Assembly (NCBI GenBank): GCA_026708035.1
Contig: JAPOVQ010000026.1
Coordinates: forward strand, 22,828 to 86,827
Direction of reading: 5' to 3'
Source of the DNA: Chloroflexota bacterium
GTDB lineage: Bacteria; Chloroflexota; UBA11872
Length of the DNA: 64,000 nt
The translations under genes were made by a program, and so were the position numbers. The notes beneath the pieces are model-generated. The model saw nothing but the letters and a program-made list of their open reading frames with translations. It searched no databases and was not told the DNA's origin. Of this stretch, positions 36,562 to 48,779 are shown piece by piece. Position 1 is the first letter of the stretch, and each line of letters begins with the position of its first letter.

Positions 36562-37346
36562 GCGGCGCAACCGCCACCGAGGCAGCGGCGCTGGAAGCGC
36601 TCGAGTTTCGCGTGCTCGGCACGCGCATTCACGGCATCGACCTGGGACAGGCCGCCGCGTGGATCGACGCCTGGGCGCAAGCCGGCGTGCGCGCTCACAT
36701 CGCCACCGTGAATCCCGAGTTCGTGATGCAGGCGCGCCATGATTCCGAGTTTCACGACCTGCTGGAGCGCACCCGCCTCAACGTCCCGGACGGCGTCGGC
36801 GTCGTGGTCGCCGGACGCTTGGGGGGCAGACGCGTTCCGGGCCGCGTGACCGGCGTGGCGCTGATGCACGAGGCCATGCGGTTGGCCGCGGTCCGCGAGT
36901 GGCCCGTGGCGCTCGTCGGCGGCGCGCCGGGAGTGGCCGAGGCCGCGGCGGACCAACTGGTCCACGGGGTGCCGGGATTGCGTCCGCCGCACACCTTCGG
37001 CGGCGCGCGCGGGCCCGAGGGCGACAACGCGGCCCGGAAATTCCTGAGGGACGTGCGGCCGCGCATCCTCTGCGTCGGCTACGGCGCTCCGCACCAGGAG
37101 TTTTGGATCGATCGCAACGTCAGCTCGGACGCGGGATGCGTGGCCATGGGCGTGGGCGGAACGCTGGACTACCTCAGCGGCCGCGTGCCGCGCGCGCCCG
37201 CCGCGCTGCGATCGGCCGGCCTGGAATGGGCCTACCGGCTGTGGCGACAACCGTCACGCTGGCGCCGCATGCGGGTCCTGCCGGTATTTGCCGCGCTCGC
37301 GGCGCGCGAAATCCTCGGCCTCGAGACCAAAGACGCCGCCAAGTGA
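36558..37346 (+). CDS. WecB/TagA/CpsF family glycosyltransferase
   Basis: From ATG 36558 (262 aa), family motifs are ATVNPEFVMQAR (about residues 49-60), NVPDGVGVV and RPRILCVGYGAPHQEFWI, with GVGGTLDYLSG. These enzymes transfer N-acetylmannosamine or related sugars onto lipid-linked intermediates at the membrane. It overlaps its upstream neighbour by four bases and the ribokinase start by four bases, so the four genes are one operon. The function fits teichoic- or exopolysaccharide-type assembly, matching the LCP attachment enzyme elsewhere in the window. Confidence 0.85.
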   Translation: MSGATATEAAALEALEFRVLGTRIHGIDLGQAAAWIDAWAQAGVRAHIATVNPEFVMQARHDSEFHDLLERTRLNVPDGVGVVVAGRLGGRRVPGRVTGVALMHEAMRLAAVREWPVALVGGAPGVAEAAADQLVHGVPGLRPPHTFGGARGPEGDNAARKFLRDVRPRILCVGYGAPHQEFWIDRNVSSDAGCVAMGVGGTLDYLSGRVPRAPAALRSAGLEWAYRLWRQPSRWRRMRVLPVFAALAAREILGLETKDAAK

Positions 37347-38257
37347 GCCGCGTGGTCGTGGTCGGCAGCCTCAACCTGGACATCGTCATGCGCCTGCCGC
37401 GCATTCCGCGTCCAGGCGAGACCGTGCACGGCGGGCGCATCGGCCGCTATCCCGGCGGGAAGGGCGCGAATCAGGCCGTCGCGGCCGCGCGCGCCGGGGC
37501 GGCGGTGGCCATGGTTGGCGCCGTGGGTCGAGACGATGCCGGCGACGCGTTGCTCGGGTCGCTCGCCGCGGCCGGCGTGGATCGGGCTGATGTGCGCCGG
37601 AACACCGACGCCGCCACCGGTACCGCGATGATCGTCGTCGACAGCGCCGGCGCCAACGCCATCGCCTTGGCGGAGGGGGCCAATTTGGCCGTGCGGCCGG
37701 AGGACGCGGCACACGCGGTGTCCGCACACAATCCCGCCGTCGTCGCGGTCCAGCGCGAAGTGCCGGAAGCGGCGGTTCGGGCCGCCCTGAGCCATGCGCC
37801 CGAGGGGGCCATCCGCGTGATGAATGCCGCGCCTCTTGAGCCGGACGCCGACCTGCCGCTCGACGTGATCGACCTGCTGGTCGTGAACGAGATCGAGGCG
37901 ACGGACCTGTTGGGCGCGCCGGTCACGAGCGACGGCGCGCCCGACGCCGCGCGACGCCTGGCGTACGACGTGAACCGAGGGTGCGTCATCACACTCGGCG
38001 GCGACGGACTGGCGGCTTTCGTGGACGGTCATGCTCTCCGCCTGAGCGCCCACCCGGTCAACGTGGTGGACACGACCGGCGCCGGTGACGCCTTTTGCGG
38101 CGCAATGGCGGCGGCGCTGGCGCTGGGCGAGCCGATGCCGACCGCGCTCGCCTGGGGCAACGCCGCCGGGGCGCTGGCGGCGAGCCGGCCCGGCGCACAG
38201 CCGTCGATGCCCACCGGCGCGGAGATCGCGGCGCGGCTCGGCACGGCCTTGGTCTAG
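37343..38257 (+). CDS. rbsK: Ribokinase (PfkB family)
   Basis: The 304-aa sugar kinase begins at GTG 37343 and has GGKGANQAVAAAR (residues 38-50) and DTTGAGDAFCG near the C-terminus, with the catalytic Asp in GAGD. The first lines fit ribokinase rather than fructokinase (VVVGSLNLDIVMRLPR). Its job is ATP-dependent phosphorylation of ribose or a similar sugar in the cytoplasm. Overlap with the WecB/TagA gene puts it in the same cluster, where its link to glycan synthesis is unclear. Confidence 0.85.
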   Translation: MSRVVVVGSLNLDIVMRLPRIPRPGETVHGGRIGRYPGGKGANQAVAAARAGAAVAMVGAVGRDDAGDALLGSLAAAGVDRADVRRNTDAATGTAMIVVDSAGANAIALAEGANLAVRPEDAAHAVSAHNPAVVAVQREVPEAAVRAALSHAPEGAIRVMNAAPLEPDADLPLDVIDLLVVNEIEATDLLGAPVTSDGAPDAARRLAYDVNRGCVITLGGDGLAAFVDGHALRLSAHPVNVVDTTGAGDAFCGAMAAALALGEPMPTALAWGNAAGALAASRPGAQPSMPTGAEIAARLGTALV

Positions 38258-38289
38258 CCCGAAACCAGAGATCCGCAAGACCCAAGCCG

Positions 38290-38344
38290 CGCCCCGACCC
38301 GTTCGAATACCCCTTCGACAAGCTCAGGGCGAACGGATCGGGCC
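38290..38344. repeat. Dispersed repeat, type A
   Basis: The unit gccccgacccgttcg, then cttcgacaagctcagg, then gcgaacggatcgggc has the same layout as 16552. It lies between the ribokinase gene and the convergent MFS gene. Confidence 0.65.
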
Positions 38345-38392
38345 CTTGCACGCTATTTGCCCCATGTTGTTATGAGGGACATAGGAGCGTCG

Positions 38393-39550
38393 TCAGGCTC
38401 CGGCGGATGCCGGCGAGGGCTTAGCCTGCTCGCGGCGCGGCATCCAGGGCAGCACTGCCAGCACCACTAACTGCGCCAGCGCCATACCGGCGAATGCGAC
38501 GTTGAGGCCCGCGGCGTCGCCGATGATGCCGGTGACGTAGTTCCCTACGGCGCCCGCGCCGAAGGACAAGCCGAGCACGACGCCGCTGGCCGCGCCCATG
38601 TGACCCGGAAGCAGCCGCTGCACCATCACGACCGTGGGCGTGAATCCGGCGCCAAGGAACGCCCCCATCACCGCGCCGAGCGGAATGTGCCATGGGCCGA
38701 AAGGCAGGAGGCCGAAAGCCAGCATCGCCGGAATCATCACCAAGGACGACACGCCGAGAATCCGGCGCACGCCAAAGCGGTCGGTGGAGACGCCGCCGGC
38801 GAAGGCGCCTACCGCATGGCCAATCAGATAGGCCGAAAGCACGATGCCCGCGCGCACGGGGTCCGGCCGGTCGGGCGAGACGAATACGGGGACGAAGGTC
38901 ACCAGCGCGGCGTAGGCCCAGCCGCGCACCACGGCCACCAGCAACAGACCGACGAGCGCCGCCGAAATTCCACCGAACGCGGTCCGCCCCACGGCGACGC
39001 TGACGCTCGGCTGTTGCGGGGCCTGGAAGTTGCGCAACGACCAGGCCATGAACGCCGACACCACGAGCACCGGCGCGAGCACCACGGGCATCCAGTCGGT
39101 GCCGCCGGCCTCCAGCACCCCGCCCAGGATCAGGGGCGCGACGGCGAACGCGGCGTGTCCGCCCAGGAAGAACAGCGCGACATTGGTGCCGGTGTTGCGG
39201 CCCTGCGCCTCGTTGGCAATGGCGGCGCCCTGGGGGTGGAACGCCGCGACGCCGACGGCGGCTACGACCAGGAACAGCACCAGCAACGGATAGCTGGGCG
39301 CGAATGCGGCCACTGCCACCCAGACCGCAATCCAGGCCGGGCTGAGCGACGCGAGCCAGCGCCTTCCCGCGCGGTCGCCGATGTAGCCGAACAGCGGTTG
39401 AATCACCGAGGTCGTCAAGGCCCAGGCGAGCGCCGCCAGACCGATCATGCCGTAGGACATATCCAGCCGCACGGCCAGGATGGGGTAGAGCATGCTGGGC
39501 CCCAGGGCGGAGAAGTCCGACGCGAAGTGACCCAGCGCGACGGTGATCAC
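38393..39550 (-). CDS. MFS transporter (Fsr-like)
   Basis: The 385-aa protein has 12 likely membrane segments. The N-terminus has DFSALGPSMLYPILAVRLDM and the loop GDRAGRRW. The C-terminal half carries DRFGVRRILG. The pattern is that of fosmidomycin-resistance-like drug exporters. It reads opposite to ribokinase and divergently from PPDK. Substrate is unknown; drug or metabolite efflux is most likely. Confidence 0.75.
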   Translation of the reverse strand: MITVALGHFASDFSALGPSMLYPILAVRLDMSYGMIGLAALAWALTTSVIQPLFGYIGDRAGRRWLASLSPAWIAVWVAVAAFAPSYPLLVLFLVVAAVGVAAFHPQGAAIANEAQGRNTGTNVALFFLGGHAAFAVAPLILGGVLEAGGTDWMPVVLAPVLVVSAFMAWSLRNFQAPQQPSVSVAVGRTAFGGISAALVGLLLVAVVRGWAYAALVTFVPVFVSPDRPDPVRAGIVLSAYLIGHAVGAFAGGVSTDRFGVRRILGVSSLVMIPAMLAFGLLPFGPWHIPLGAVMGAFLGAGFTPTVVMVQRLLPGHMGAASGVVLGLSFGAGAVGNYVTGIIGDAAGLNVAFAGMALAQLVVLAVLPWMPRREQAKPSPASAGA

Positions 39551-39696
39551 GGCCTGCCTGCCGGCAAAGATTCGCGAGGCGATTCGACCCTTGGGGCGTC
39601 GGCGCTACAGCCGGGACGGCCCCGTGACGGTGGTACATTCGCAGGCCAAGCGTACGCACCGTCGGCGCACCTCGCATGCCACCCCCTGCCGCCGTG

Positions 39697-42348
<2,652 letters not shown>

Positions 42349-42372
42349 GCGAATCGATCACAGGATTGGCTT

Positions 42373-42432
42373 CCGTTCGCCCTGAGCGAAGTCGAAGGGC
42401 CGTTCATGGTTCGACGGGCTCACCACGAACGG
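42373..42432. repeat. Dispersed repeat, type A variant
   Basis: ccgttcgccctgagcgaagt, then cgaagggccgttcatggttc, then gacgggctcaccacgaacgg forms an interrupted hairpin between PPDK and DnaG. Confidence 0.6.
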
Positions 42433-42527
42433 CTCCAATCTCAAGTTGAGTGCGACGCACGGCTGCCGGTCGTCGGCGGCCAGGGACTAGAATCTACGGC
42501 AGCCTGAGACACGCGTGAGGGGGCCGC

Positions 42528-44351
42528 GTGGCCTCGCCTGTTGAGGACATCAAATCCCGGCTCAATGCCGCCGAGGTGATTGGCCGCGACGTGCGGCTGC
42601 AGCGCTCGGGGCGGTACCTCAAGGGGCTGTGCCCATTCCACACCGAGAAGACGCCGTCGTTCTTCGTCTTCGGCGATCGCGGCACGTTTCGCTGTTTCGG
42701 CTGCGGCGAGGGCGGCGATCTCTTCACCTACGTCATGCGACGGGACGGCAGCAGCTTTCCCGACGCGCTGCGGCTGCTGGCCGGCGAGGCGGGGGTGGAG
42801 CTGCGCGCGCAGGACCGAGACCCCGAAGCCGACCGGCAGCGGCGGAGCACACGGGCCGCGCTGGAAGAGGCGGCCACCCTCATGCACCGGTTGCTGCGCG
42901 AGTCGCCCGAGGCCACGGGAACGCGCGCCTATTTGGAGGAGCGCGGCGTATCGGAGCAGATGCTCGCCACGTTCCGGCTGGGCTACGCGCCGGCGCGCGG
43001 CTCGCCGGTTACGAAGCACCTGAAAGAGCTGGGCACCGATGCGGAGGCGCTGAGCACCACGGGCCTGGTTCGTGACGACGACGGCCCGCCGCGCGACTAC
43101 TTCTTCAACCGCTTGATCTTCCCCATCAGCGAGCGGCGCGGGGCGGTGATCGGGTTTGGCGCGCGGGCGCTGGGCGACGCGACGCCCAAGTACCTGAACT
43201 CGCGCGAGAGCGACACCTTCCGCAAGGGAAACCATCTCTACGGCTTCAACCTGGCGGCGGACGCCATCCGGCGCGAGCGTGAGGCGGTGCTGGTGGAGGG
43301 CTACATGGACGCCATCGCGGCGCACCAGTTCGGCTTCGCCAACACCGTGGCGTCCATGGGAACGGCGCTGACACACGAGCAGGGCCGACTGCTCGCCGGA
43401 TCGGGCGCGCAACGCATCGTCCTGGCGCTGGACGCGGACACTGCTGGGGCCGCCGCGACGCGCCGCGGCGTGGACGTGCTGCGCGACGCCGGCCGCGACG
43501 CAGCGGACGCCGAGGTGGACTTCCGCGGATTGATTCGACACGAGGCGCGGCTTTCGATCGACGTCGCCGTGGTCGAGCTGCCGTCGGGCGAGGACCCGGA
43601 CTCGGTGATTCGCGCCGACACGACGCGCTGGCGCGCATTGCTCGAAGCCGCGGTGCCCCTGGCCGACTACTACTTCCGCTGGGCGCTCGAGGAGCATGAC
43701 GTCTCGTCGATCGTCGGGCGGCGCCGGGCGGTGGCGGACCTGACGCCGGTAATTACGGAGATCAACGAGCCAGCGGTGCGCGCGCACTACTACGAGCGCC
43801 TCTCGCACGTATCCGGCGTACCGGTCGAGGAGCTGCGCCGCGCAGCCCCGCGGCGTCAGCGCCGCATGGGCGCGGCGCCCGCAGCCGCCAGCCAGCCGGT
43901 CGACCGGGTCGAGGAAGGGCTGCTGGAACTGGTGCTCCAGGCGCCGCCCGAGGCAGCGGGCGCGGTCGCGGGACTGAACGCGTCGAACGTATCGGATCCG
44001 TCGCTGCGCTACGTGATCGAGGCCCTGGCGAGAAACGCCGGAGAGCCCTCGAGCGGCTCCTGGGAATCGGTTCTCGAAGGGCTGGATGATCAGTCGCGGG
44101 AGCAGGTGGAGGCCGTGCACGCCCGAGTGGCCGGTCTGCCGGCGCTCGAGGGGGACGCCTTCGATAGCGCGCTGCAAGTCACGATGCTGCGGCTGCGCGA
44201 GCGGCGCATCCTCGAAGAGTTGCGCGAGGTCGGCGCAATGGACGACGGGGCCGCCGCGGCTGCGCGCTCGCGCGAGCTTGGTGCACAGAAGCGCAGCGTC
44301 GAGATGGCGATGCGCGAGCTGTCCGTGCTCACCCACGGACCGACGGCCTAA
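42528..44351 (+). CDS. dnaG: DNA primase
   Basis: The 607-aa protein starts at GTG 42528. Its zinc-binding module is C35-x2-H38 (CPFH) and C56-x2-C59 (CFGC), followed by the TOPRIM core with VLVEGYMDA and LDADTAG, then the DnaB-binding C-terminal domain. DnaG makes RNA primers for replication. Sequence from GLCPFHTEKTPSFFVFG to RKGNHLYGFN is canonical. The long Ala-rich tail is variable in the family. Confidence 0.95.
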   Translation: MASPVEDIKSRLNAAEVIGRDVRLQRSGRYLKGLCPFHTEKTPSFFVFGDRGTFRCFGCGEGGDLFTYVMRRDGSSFPDALRLLAGEAGVELRAQDRDPEADRQRRSTRAALEEAATLMHRLLRESPEATGTRAYLEERGVSEQMLATFRLGYAPARGSPVTKHLKELGTDAEALSTTGLVRDDDGPPRDYFFNRLIFPISERRGAVIGFGARALGDATPKYLNSRESDTFRKGNHLYGFNLAADAIRREREAVLVEGYMDAIAAHQFGFANTVASMGTALTHEQGRLLAGSGAQRIVLALDADTAGAAATRRGVDVLRDAGRDAADAEVDFRGLIRHEARLSIDVAVVELPSGEDPDSVIRADTTRWRALLEAAVPLADYYFRWALEEHDVSSIVGRRRAVADLTPVITEINEPAVRAHYYERLSHVSGVPVEELRRAAPRRQRRMGAAPAAASQPVDRVEEGLLELVLQAPPEAAGAVAGLNASNVSDPSLRYVIEALARNAGEPSSGSWESVLEGLDDQSREQVEAVHARVAGLPALEGDAFDSALQVTMLRLRERRILEELREVGAMDDGAAAAARSRELGAQKRSVEMAMRELSVLTHGPTA

Positions 44352-44375
44352 CGCCGTCGACGCGGGGCGCGGGCG

Positions 44376-44705
44376 CTAGGCGGCGAGCGCCTGATCGATC
44401 TGGCTCTTGATGTCCGCCTTGGGGCGGAAGCCGACGATGCGGCCCACCTCCGCGCCGCCGTTGAAGATGATCAGCGTGGGAATGCCGCGGATGCCCAGCT
44501 GCATGGGCGTGTCCGGATTCTCGTCCACGTCCATCTTGGCGAACGCCACCTGGCCGTCGTAGTCCTGCGCCAGCTCCTCGACCACCGGCGCCACCATCTT
44601 GCAAGGCCCGCACCACTCCGCCCAGAAGTCCACCAGCACGGGCGTCTCGGCGTCGAGCACCGTCGATTGAAATTCAGCGTCCGTCACCGCCACGGGAGCC
44701 GCCAT
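44376..44705 (-). CDS. trxA: Thioredoxin
   Basis: The 109-aa protein has the active site WCGPC (C32, C35) and the cis-Pro site GIPTLIIF. It is a cytoplasmic disulfide reductase. It is convergent with dnaG (25 bp apart) and divergent from mobA. Length and motif spacing are those of standard TrxA. Confidence 0.95.
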   Translation of the reverse strand: MAAPVAVTDAEFQSTVLDAETPVLVDFWAEWCGPCKMVAPVVEELAQDYDGQVAFAKMDVDENPDTPMQLGIRGIPTLIIFNGGAEVGRIVGFRPKADIKSQIDQALAA

Positions 44706-44772
44706 GTGATCCTGTCACCCTTCGGGTGCGCCACGATATAGCGCGCCCGAGACTAGAAACGGCACGGTCGTC

Positions 44773-45402
44773 ATGTCAACGGTAGATGGCCCGTCCGGGG
44801 GCGAGGCGGCGTCCGCCGTGGTCCTCGCCGGCGGCGCCAGCCGCCGCATGGGTCGGGACAAGCGGCTGTTGCCTTGGGGAACAGGCGCCGACGGACGGCC
44901 CCGCACGCTCTTGCAGCAGGTCATCGACACGCTGGCGGCCGTTGCCGATGACGTGATTGTGGTGGCGAACGATCGACCCGACGTCCGGGGCGCGCGTGTG
45001 GTGCCGGACGCGATCCCTGGATCAGGCAGCCTGGGCGGCATCCTGTCCGGCATCGAAGCGGCGCGGCGCGACCGGGTGTTCGTGGCGGCGGCCGACATGC
45101 CGTTTCTGAGCACGACGCTCGTGCGCGACCTGCTGGACCGCCTCGAAGGCCATGACGCGGTGGTGCCGATCGTCGACGGCAGGCCCGAGCCGCTGCACGC
45201 CGTCTACGGCCCCGCCGTCGGGGCGGCGGCCCGTCGGCAGATTGCGCGCGGGCAGCTCAAGATTGCGCTGGCCTTTGAAGGACTCGACATCGTGCGGGTG
45301 CCTGAGGCGGAGCTGCGGGAGTTTGATCCCGGCCTGCGCTCGTTCCGCAACGTCAACACGCCGGACGACTATGCGGGGGCGCGAAGGGATGCGGGGGCTT
45401 AG
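44773..45402 (+). CDS. mobA: Molybdenum cofactor guanylyltransferase
   Basis: The 209-aa protein has the nucleotide-binding VVLAGGASRRMGRDKRLLPW at residues about 16-35, with VVPDAIPGSGSLGGI and AAADMPFLST further on. MobA attaches GMP to molybdopterin. The MOSC protein elsewhere in the window is another molybdenum-cofactor-linked gene. No other moa/moe genes are adjacent. Confidence 0.85.
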   Translation: MSTVDGPSGGEAASAVVLAGGASRRMGRDKRLLPWGTGADGRPRTLLQQVIDTLAAVADDVIVVANDRPDVRGARVVPDAIPGSGSLGGILSGIEAARRDRVFVAAADMPFLSTTLVRDLLDRLEGHDAVVPIVDGRPEPLHAVYGPAVGAAARRQIARGQLKIALAFEGLDIVRVPEAELREFDPGLRSFRNVNTPDDYAGARRDAGA

Positions 45403-45508
45403 GAGGCACCCGGACAACCGCGGGCCTGTGGGGTTCATGGCTGGGGACTGGACCGAAATCCTAGGCTTCACGCAGCCTGGGGCACCAGGCTGTTCCTTCA
45501 CTCTTCGA

Positions 45509-45523
45509 TATCATAATGTGATA
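45509..45523. promoter_or_regulatory. Putative HicB operator
   Basis: tatcataatgtgata is an inverted repeat (TATCA / TGATA around a 5-base centre) 10 bp upstream of hicA. The position and symmetry fit autoregulation by the ribbon-helix-helix protein HicB. The AT-rich content contrasts with the GC-rich surroundings. Confidence 0.5.
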
Positions 45524-45533
45524 CCATCCGAGC

Positions 45534-45803
45534 ATGCGACGACGGCATCGCAGAACCCTTGCCGCAATCTTCAAGCGACCAACCCAGGCGGGAATCCGCT
45601 GGGCCGACATTGAATCGCTGCTGCAAGCCTGCGGCGCCGACATCGAGGAGCGGGCCGGTTCGCGCGTAGCGGTTGAGCTCAACGACGTAGTCGCCATCTT
45701 CCACCGCCCGCATCCGCGGCCACAGACCGACAAAGGAGCGGTGGCGTCGGTGCGGCGGTTTCTGGTCGCTGCCGGAATCGACAAGGAGGCAGACGAAGCA
45801 TGA
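45534..45803 (+). CDS. hicA: HicA family toxin
   Basis: The 89-aa protein matches the HicA-like mRNA interferase family, with AGSRVAVELNDVVAIFHRPH and a C-terminal VRRFLVAAGI. The classical catalytic His of GSH is Arg here (GSR). His residues in FHRPHP could substitute, as in a known subgroup. The first ten residues are very basic. The start is ATG 45534. The stop overlaps the antitoxin start by four bases (ATGA), the usual HicAB order. Confidence 0.75.
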   Translation: MRRRHRRTLAAIFKRPTQAGIRWADIESLLQACGADIEERAGSRVAVELNDVVAIFHRPHPRPQTDKGAVASVRRFLVAAGIDKEADEA

Positions 45804-46129
45804 TGGATTACGAGGGCTACCGAGCTGTGGTGACGTACGACGACGAGGTTGGTGTATTCCACGGTGAGGTCGTCGACACGCACGACGTGATTACGTTTCA
45901 AGGCACCTCGGTCGGGGAGTTGCGACAGGCGTTCCGTGATTCGGTGGACGAGTACCTGAAAGTGTGCGCGGAGCGAGGCCGGACTCCGGACAAGCCGTTC
46001 TCAGGGAACGTCGCGCTTCGACTTCCGCCGTCGGTTCACCGAGACGCGACGGCCGCCGCTCGGTCTGCAGACCAGAGCTTGAACGCCTGGCTGACGGAGA
46101 CGATTACCCGTGCCGCGCGGACCTCGTGA
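45800..46129 (+). CDS. hicB: HicB family antitoxin
   Basis: The 109-aa protein begins with a partial RNase H-like HicB domain (YRAVVTYDDEVGVFHGEV) and ends in a ribbon-helix-helix DNA-binding domain (VALRLPPSVHRDATAAARSA). It neutralises HicA and represses the operon, probably via the inverted repeat at 45509. The pair lies between mobA and the CehA-like gene and is complete. Together they form a toxin-antitoxin module. Confidence 0.85.
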   Translation: MMDYEGYRAVVTYDDEVGVFHGEVVDTHDVITFQGTSVGELRQAFRDSVDEYLKVCAERGRTPDKPFSGNVALRLPPSVHRDATAAARSADQSLNAWLTETITRAARTS

Positions 46130-46271
46130 CCTGCGGTGGACTTGGCCGGCGGCAGCGCTCGCGGTTCTCCGCGGCACTCGTGATGTGGGACTTGAAGGAG
46201 CCCCAGGCGTTCGCGGTGAAGCGAATTCCCAGACTGCGCGCAGCCTGGGCCACCGGGCCAGGAAAGATGGC

Positions 46272-48779
46272 CTAGTGCGCGATCCCTAGCTGGTGCATGC
46301 GGCGGTGGATGGCGTCGCGGGCGGCCTGCAACGGGCGCTCCAGGTAGGCGGTGTGGTCGGGCTCGCCGTGGTGGTGGGTGACCGAGCCGTCGGTTGGCTC
46401 GCTGCCCGCGCGGCGGCGCACGTAGCTGAGGTTTCCTTCGATCATGGTGAGCATGTACTCGGCGGTGGCGTCGTTCCACATGCGCCAGTCACCACCGGTC
46501 GACACGTAGACCGGCGACGTGTGGGCGAAGCGCTGCCGCTTCCAGCCGTCGAGGTAGTAGGGCGCGTCGTAGTAGTCCGCCCCGCCGGTACGGGCCGCGA
46601 ACCAGGTGTGGCCGTCCGCGCGTAGCCGTTCGCTCAGCTCCAGCCGCCGGGCGCCGTCGGACGCCACGGTTTCGGCCACGACCCGGCCTTCCTGCACGAT
46701 CTGCAGGTTGTAGATCGGCAAGCTCCCCTCCGCCCACGCCTCGATGTGCACCGTGCCGCCGTTGCTGGGCAGATGCATCGTGTCGCCGATGGCGTGGCCC
46801 TCGACGCTGAGCCCGATGAGCGGGCCGCTCGACATGAAGGTGCGTCCGGCGCTCATCTGCGCGCGCCAGGCGTCGTAGGTGAATGGCGTGTCCTCGGCAA
46901 GGTGGACATAGGTGCGGTAGATGCCCACCGGCGTATCGGTGGCCATCTTGTCGGTGCCGCCCACCAGCGGCAGGCGGTATCCGGCGTTGAGATAGCGGTA
47001 GTACTCGTCGTGGTCGAACGGCACTTGCCGGCACATTTCCACAGCGTCGGCCAGGCCCAGCGCGATCAGGGCCACTGGGTCGCCATTGGGCCAGGGAAAG
47101 TGCGGCAGCACCACGGTGCCGCCCTGATCGCGGCAGGCCTCGGCCCAGTGGGACATGGTGGTTTGCAGCGGTCCGCCCAGCTCGCCCTCTCCGGGACCGT
47201 CGGTGCACCAGGGCATGATCGGCTCGGTGTGGCCGAGCAGCGTGAGATGCCCGAGAAAGTGCTGCCGGTTCTCCTGGCCGAACGACACGATGGTCTTGCC
47301 GTCGTCCGACACCTGGGGCCGGCCGGTGAAGTCGTCGGTGTTGCTGAAGAAGTGGCCCCACTGCGACTGCAGCACGTTGGCGACGTTCAGGTCCTCGCCC
47401 GCCGACTCGAGCACCGCGCCGTTGCCCGCGAGAAAGTGCACGTGCGTGTCGCCGCTGTACCAGCCCTGGGCATTCATGTCGGTCCAGCGGCCAATGCGCA
47501 ACTCCAACTCGCGCTGTCCCGGCTTGATCTCGACTTCCGTCCGCAACGGCTCGTATTCGAACCCCCGCGCGACGTCCACGATCACCCGTCCGCGCGGCAA
47601 CCAGCCCTGGCAGGCGCCGTCGACGTAGGCATAAGTGACCTGGTCCATGCGCACGTCGCCGAAAGCGTCGCGGCCCCAGGTCGAGAAGCCGGAAAACAGG
47701 TGCGGGTGGTGGCCATAGGGCTGGTAGGGCACGCCTTCTGGTGAGCGGAAATGGATGCGGCATGGCACGGGCCGACCGGTGTCGGCATCGAGCACGCGCG
47801 TGTGCACCCAGTTGCGGCCAGTTTCGGGCAGGCTGAGTCGGAGCCGCGGCGAGGCTTGCACCGTGCCCTGGGCCTGCAGATCGCCAAAGCGCGCCGTGCC
47901 GAGCACCTCGTCGCCCTGCGTCACGCTGACATCGGCTGAGGGCGCGGCGCTGATCTCCGTATATGCCGGACTCGACGTGAGGTTGTCCGGCTCGCCCCAG
48001 CCCTTGTCCACGGCGTCCACGAACGCTTCGGGGTCCCGCGGCAGCGGCTGGGCATAAGTCGCCGAGCCGCGCTTGACTTGCACGTCGAGATCGAACGGCT
48101 GCTCGGCGTCCTCGGGGCGCGTCAGCTCAATCTGCACGGGACGGCGCGGCGCGCGCTCCAGCGGGTCTTCGTCGACGAACCCGGCCGAAATGCCGCCCAG
48201 CACCCACGGCAGCGGACCGCCGCTGATCTCCACGCTCGCGATCGCGTTCTCGGGATGCGGGTTGCGCCACGTCCAGAGGAAGAAGGACCGCACCCGTCCC
48301 GCGGCCACCTCGGTTATTCGCCGCTGCTGCTCGTCGTACGGCCCCTCATAGCGCGGCTGCATGCCGTCCTCGCCGTTGGGCGTGGCCAGATACGGCTGGC
48401 CGGGCCGCAAGAGGTAACGACGCGAAATCCAGCCGATCTCGAACCGGTCGCGCAGCGGAGCGTCGATTCGAGTTCCGTCTTCGTATTCGAACGTGTAGCG
48501 CCCCACCTCGCCGCCGGGCGCTCCGCCGTGGGCGATGGCCGTGTCCAGCAGCGCGTGCGCAAACGTGAGGGTGTGTACGGCACGCCCCACCGGCAGCGTC
48601 TGTGGTTCCGGGTGTCCGCCGGGACCGAACTGCGCAATAGTCCCGCGCGCCGGGTCGCCGACGTCGAATGCCAGCCCGCGAAAGTCTTGCGCACCGAGCA
48701 GATCGGGCGTTTCGGGTCCGGCCACATCGGCAGGAGCGTTGCAAAGGTCAGCGATGGAAATGGGTTCGTAAGGATTCAC
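46272..48779 (-). CDS. CehA/McbA family metallohydrolase
   Basis: The 835-aa protein has no obvious signal peptide. The C-terminal half carries the metal-binding GDTHVHF (about residue 454) and further PHP-like residues including HFPWP. The N-terminal half is beta-rich. The family includes CehA and McbA, carbaryl hydrolases acting on ester or carbamate bonds. The natural substrate of this member is unknown. It is divergent from the CocE-like hydrolase. Confidence 0.7.
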   Translation of the reverse strand: MNPYEPISIADLCNAPADVAGPETPDLLGAQDFRGLAFDVGDPARGTIAQFGPGGHPEPQTLPVGRAVHTLTFAHALLDTAIAHGGAPGGEVGRYTFEYEDGTRIDAPLRDRFEIGWISRRYLLRPGQPYLATPNGEDGMQPRYEGPYDEQQRRITEVAAGRVRSFFLWTWRNPHPENAIASVEISGGPLPWVLGGISAGFVDEDPLERAPRRPVQIELTRPEDAEQPFDLDVQVKRGSATYAQPLPRDPEAFVDAVDKGWGEPDNLTSSPAYTEISAAPSADVSVTQGDEVLGTARFGDLQAQGTVQASPRLRLSLPETGRNWVHTRVLDADTGRPVPCRIHFRSPEGVPYQPYGHHPHLFSGFSTWGRDAFGDVRMDQVTYAYVDGACQGWLPRGRVIVDVARGFEYEPLRTEVEIKPGQRELELRIGRWTDMNAQGWYSGDTHVHFLAGNGAVLESAGEDLNVANVLQSQWGHFFSNTDDFTGRPQVSDDGKTIVSFGQENRQHFLGHLTLLGHTEPIMPWCTDGPGEGELGGPLQTTMSHWAEACRDQGGTVVLPHFPWPNGDPVALIALGLADAVEMCRQVPFDHDEYYRYLNAGYRLPLVGGTDKMATDTPVGIYRTYVHLAEDTPFTYDAWRAQMSAGRTFMSSGPLIGLSVEGHAIGDTMHLPSNGGTVHIEAWAEGSLPIYNLQIVQEGRVVAETVASDGARRLELSERLRADGHTWFAARTGGADYYDAPYYLDGWKRQRFAHTSPVYVSTGGDWRMWNDATAEYMLTMIEGNLSYVRRRAGSEPTDGSVTHHHGEPDHTAYLERPLQAARDAIHRRMHQLGIAH

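Noticed and set aside
42441..44336. Long minus-strand reading frame opposite dnaG
   Set aside because: It is a shadow of the GC-rich dnaG codons, with Arg/His-rich, non-protein-like sequence.
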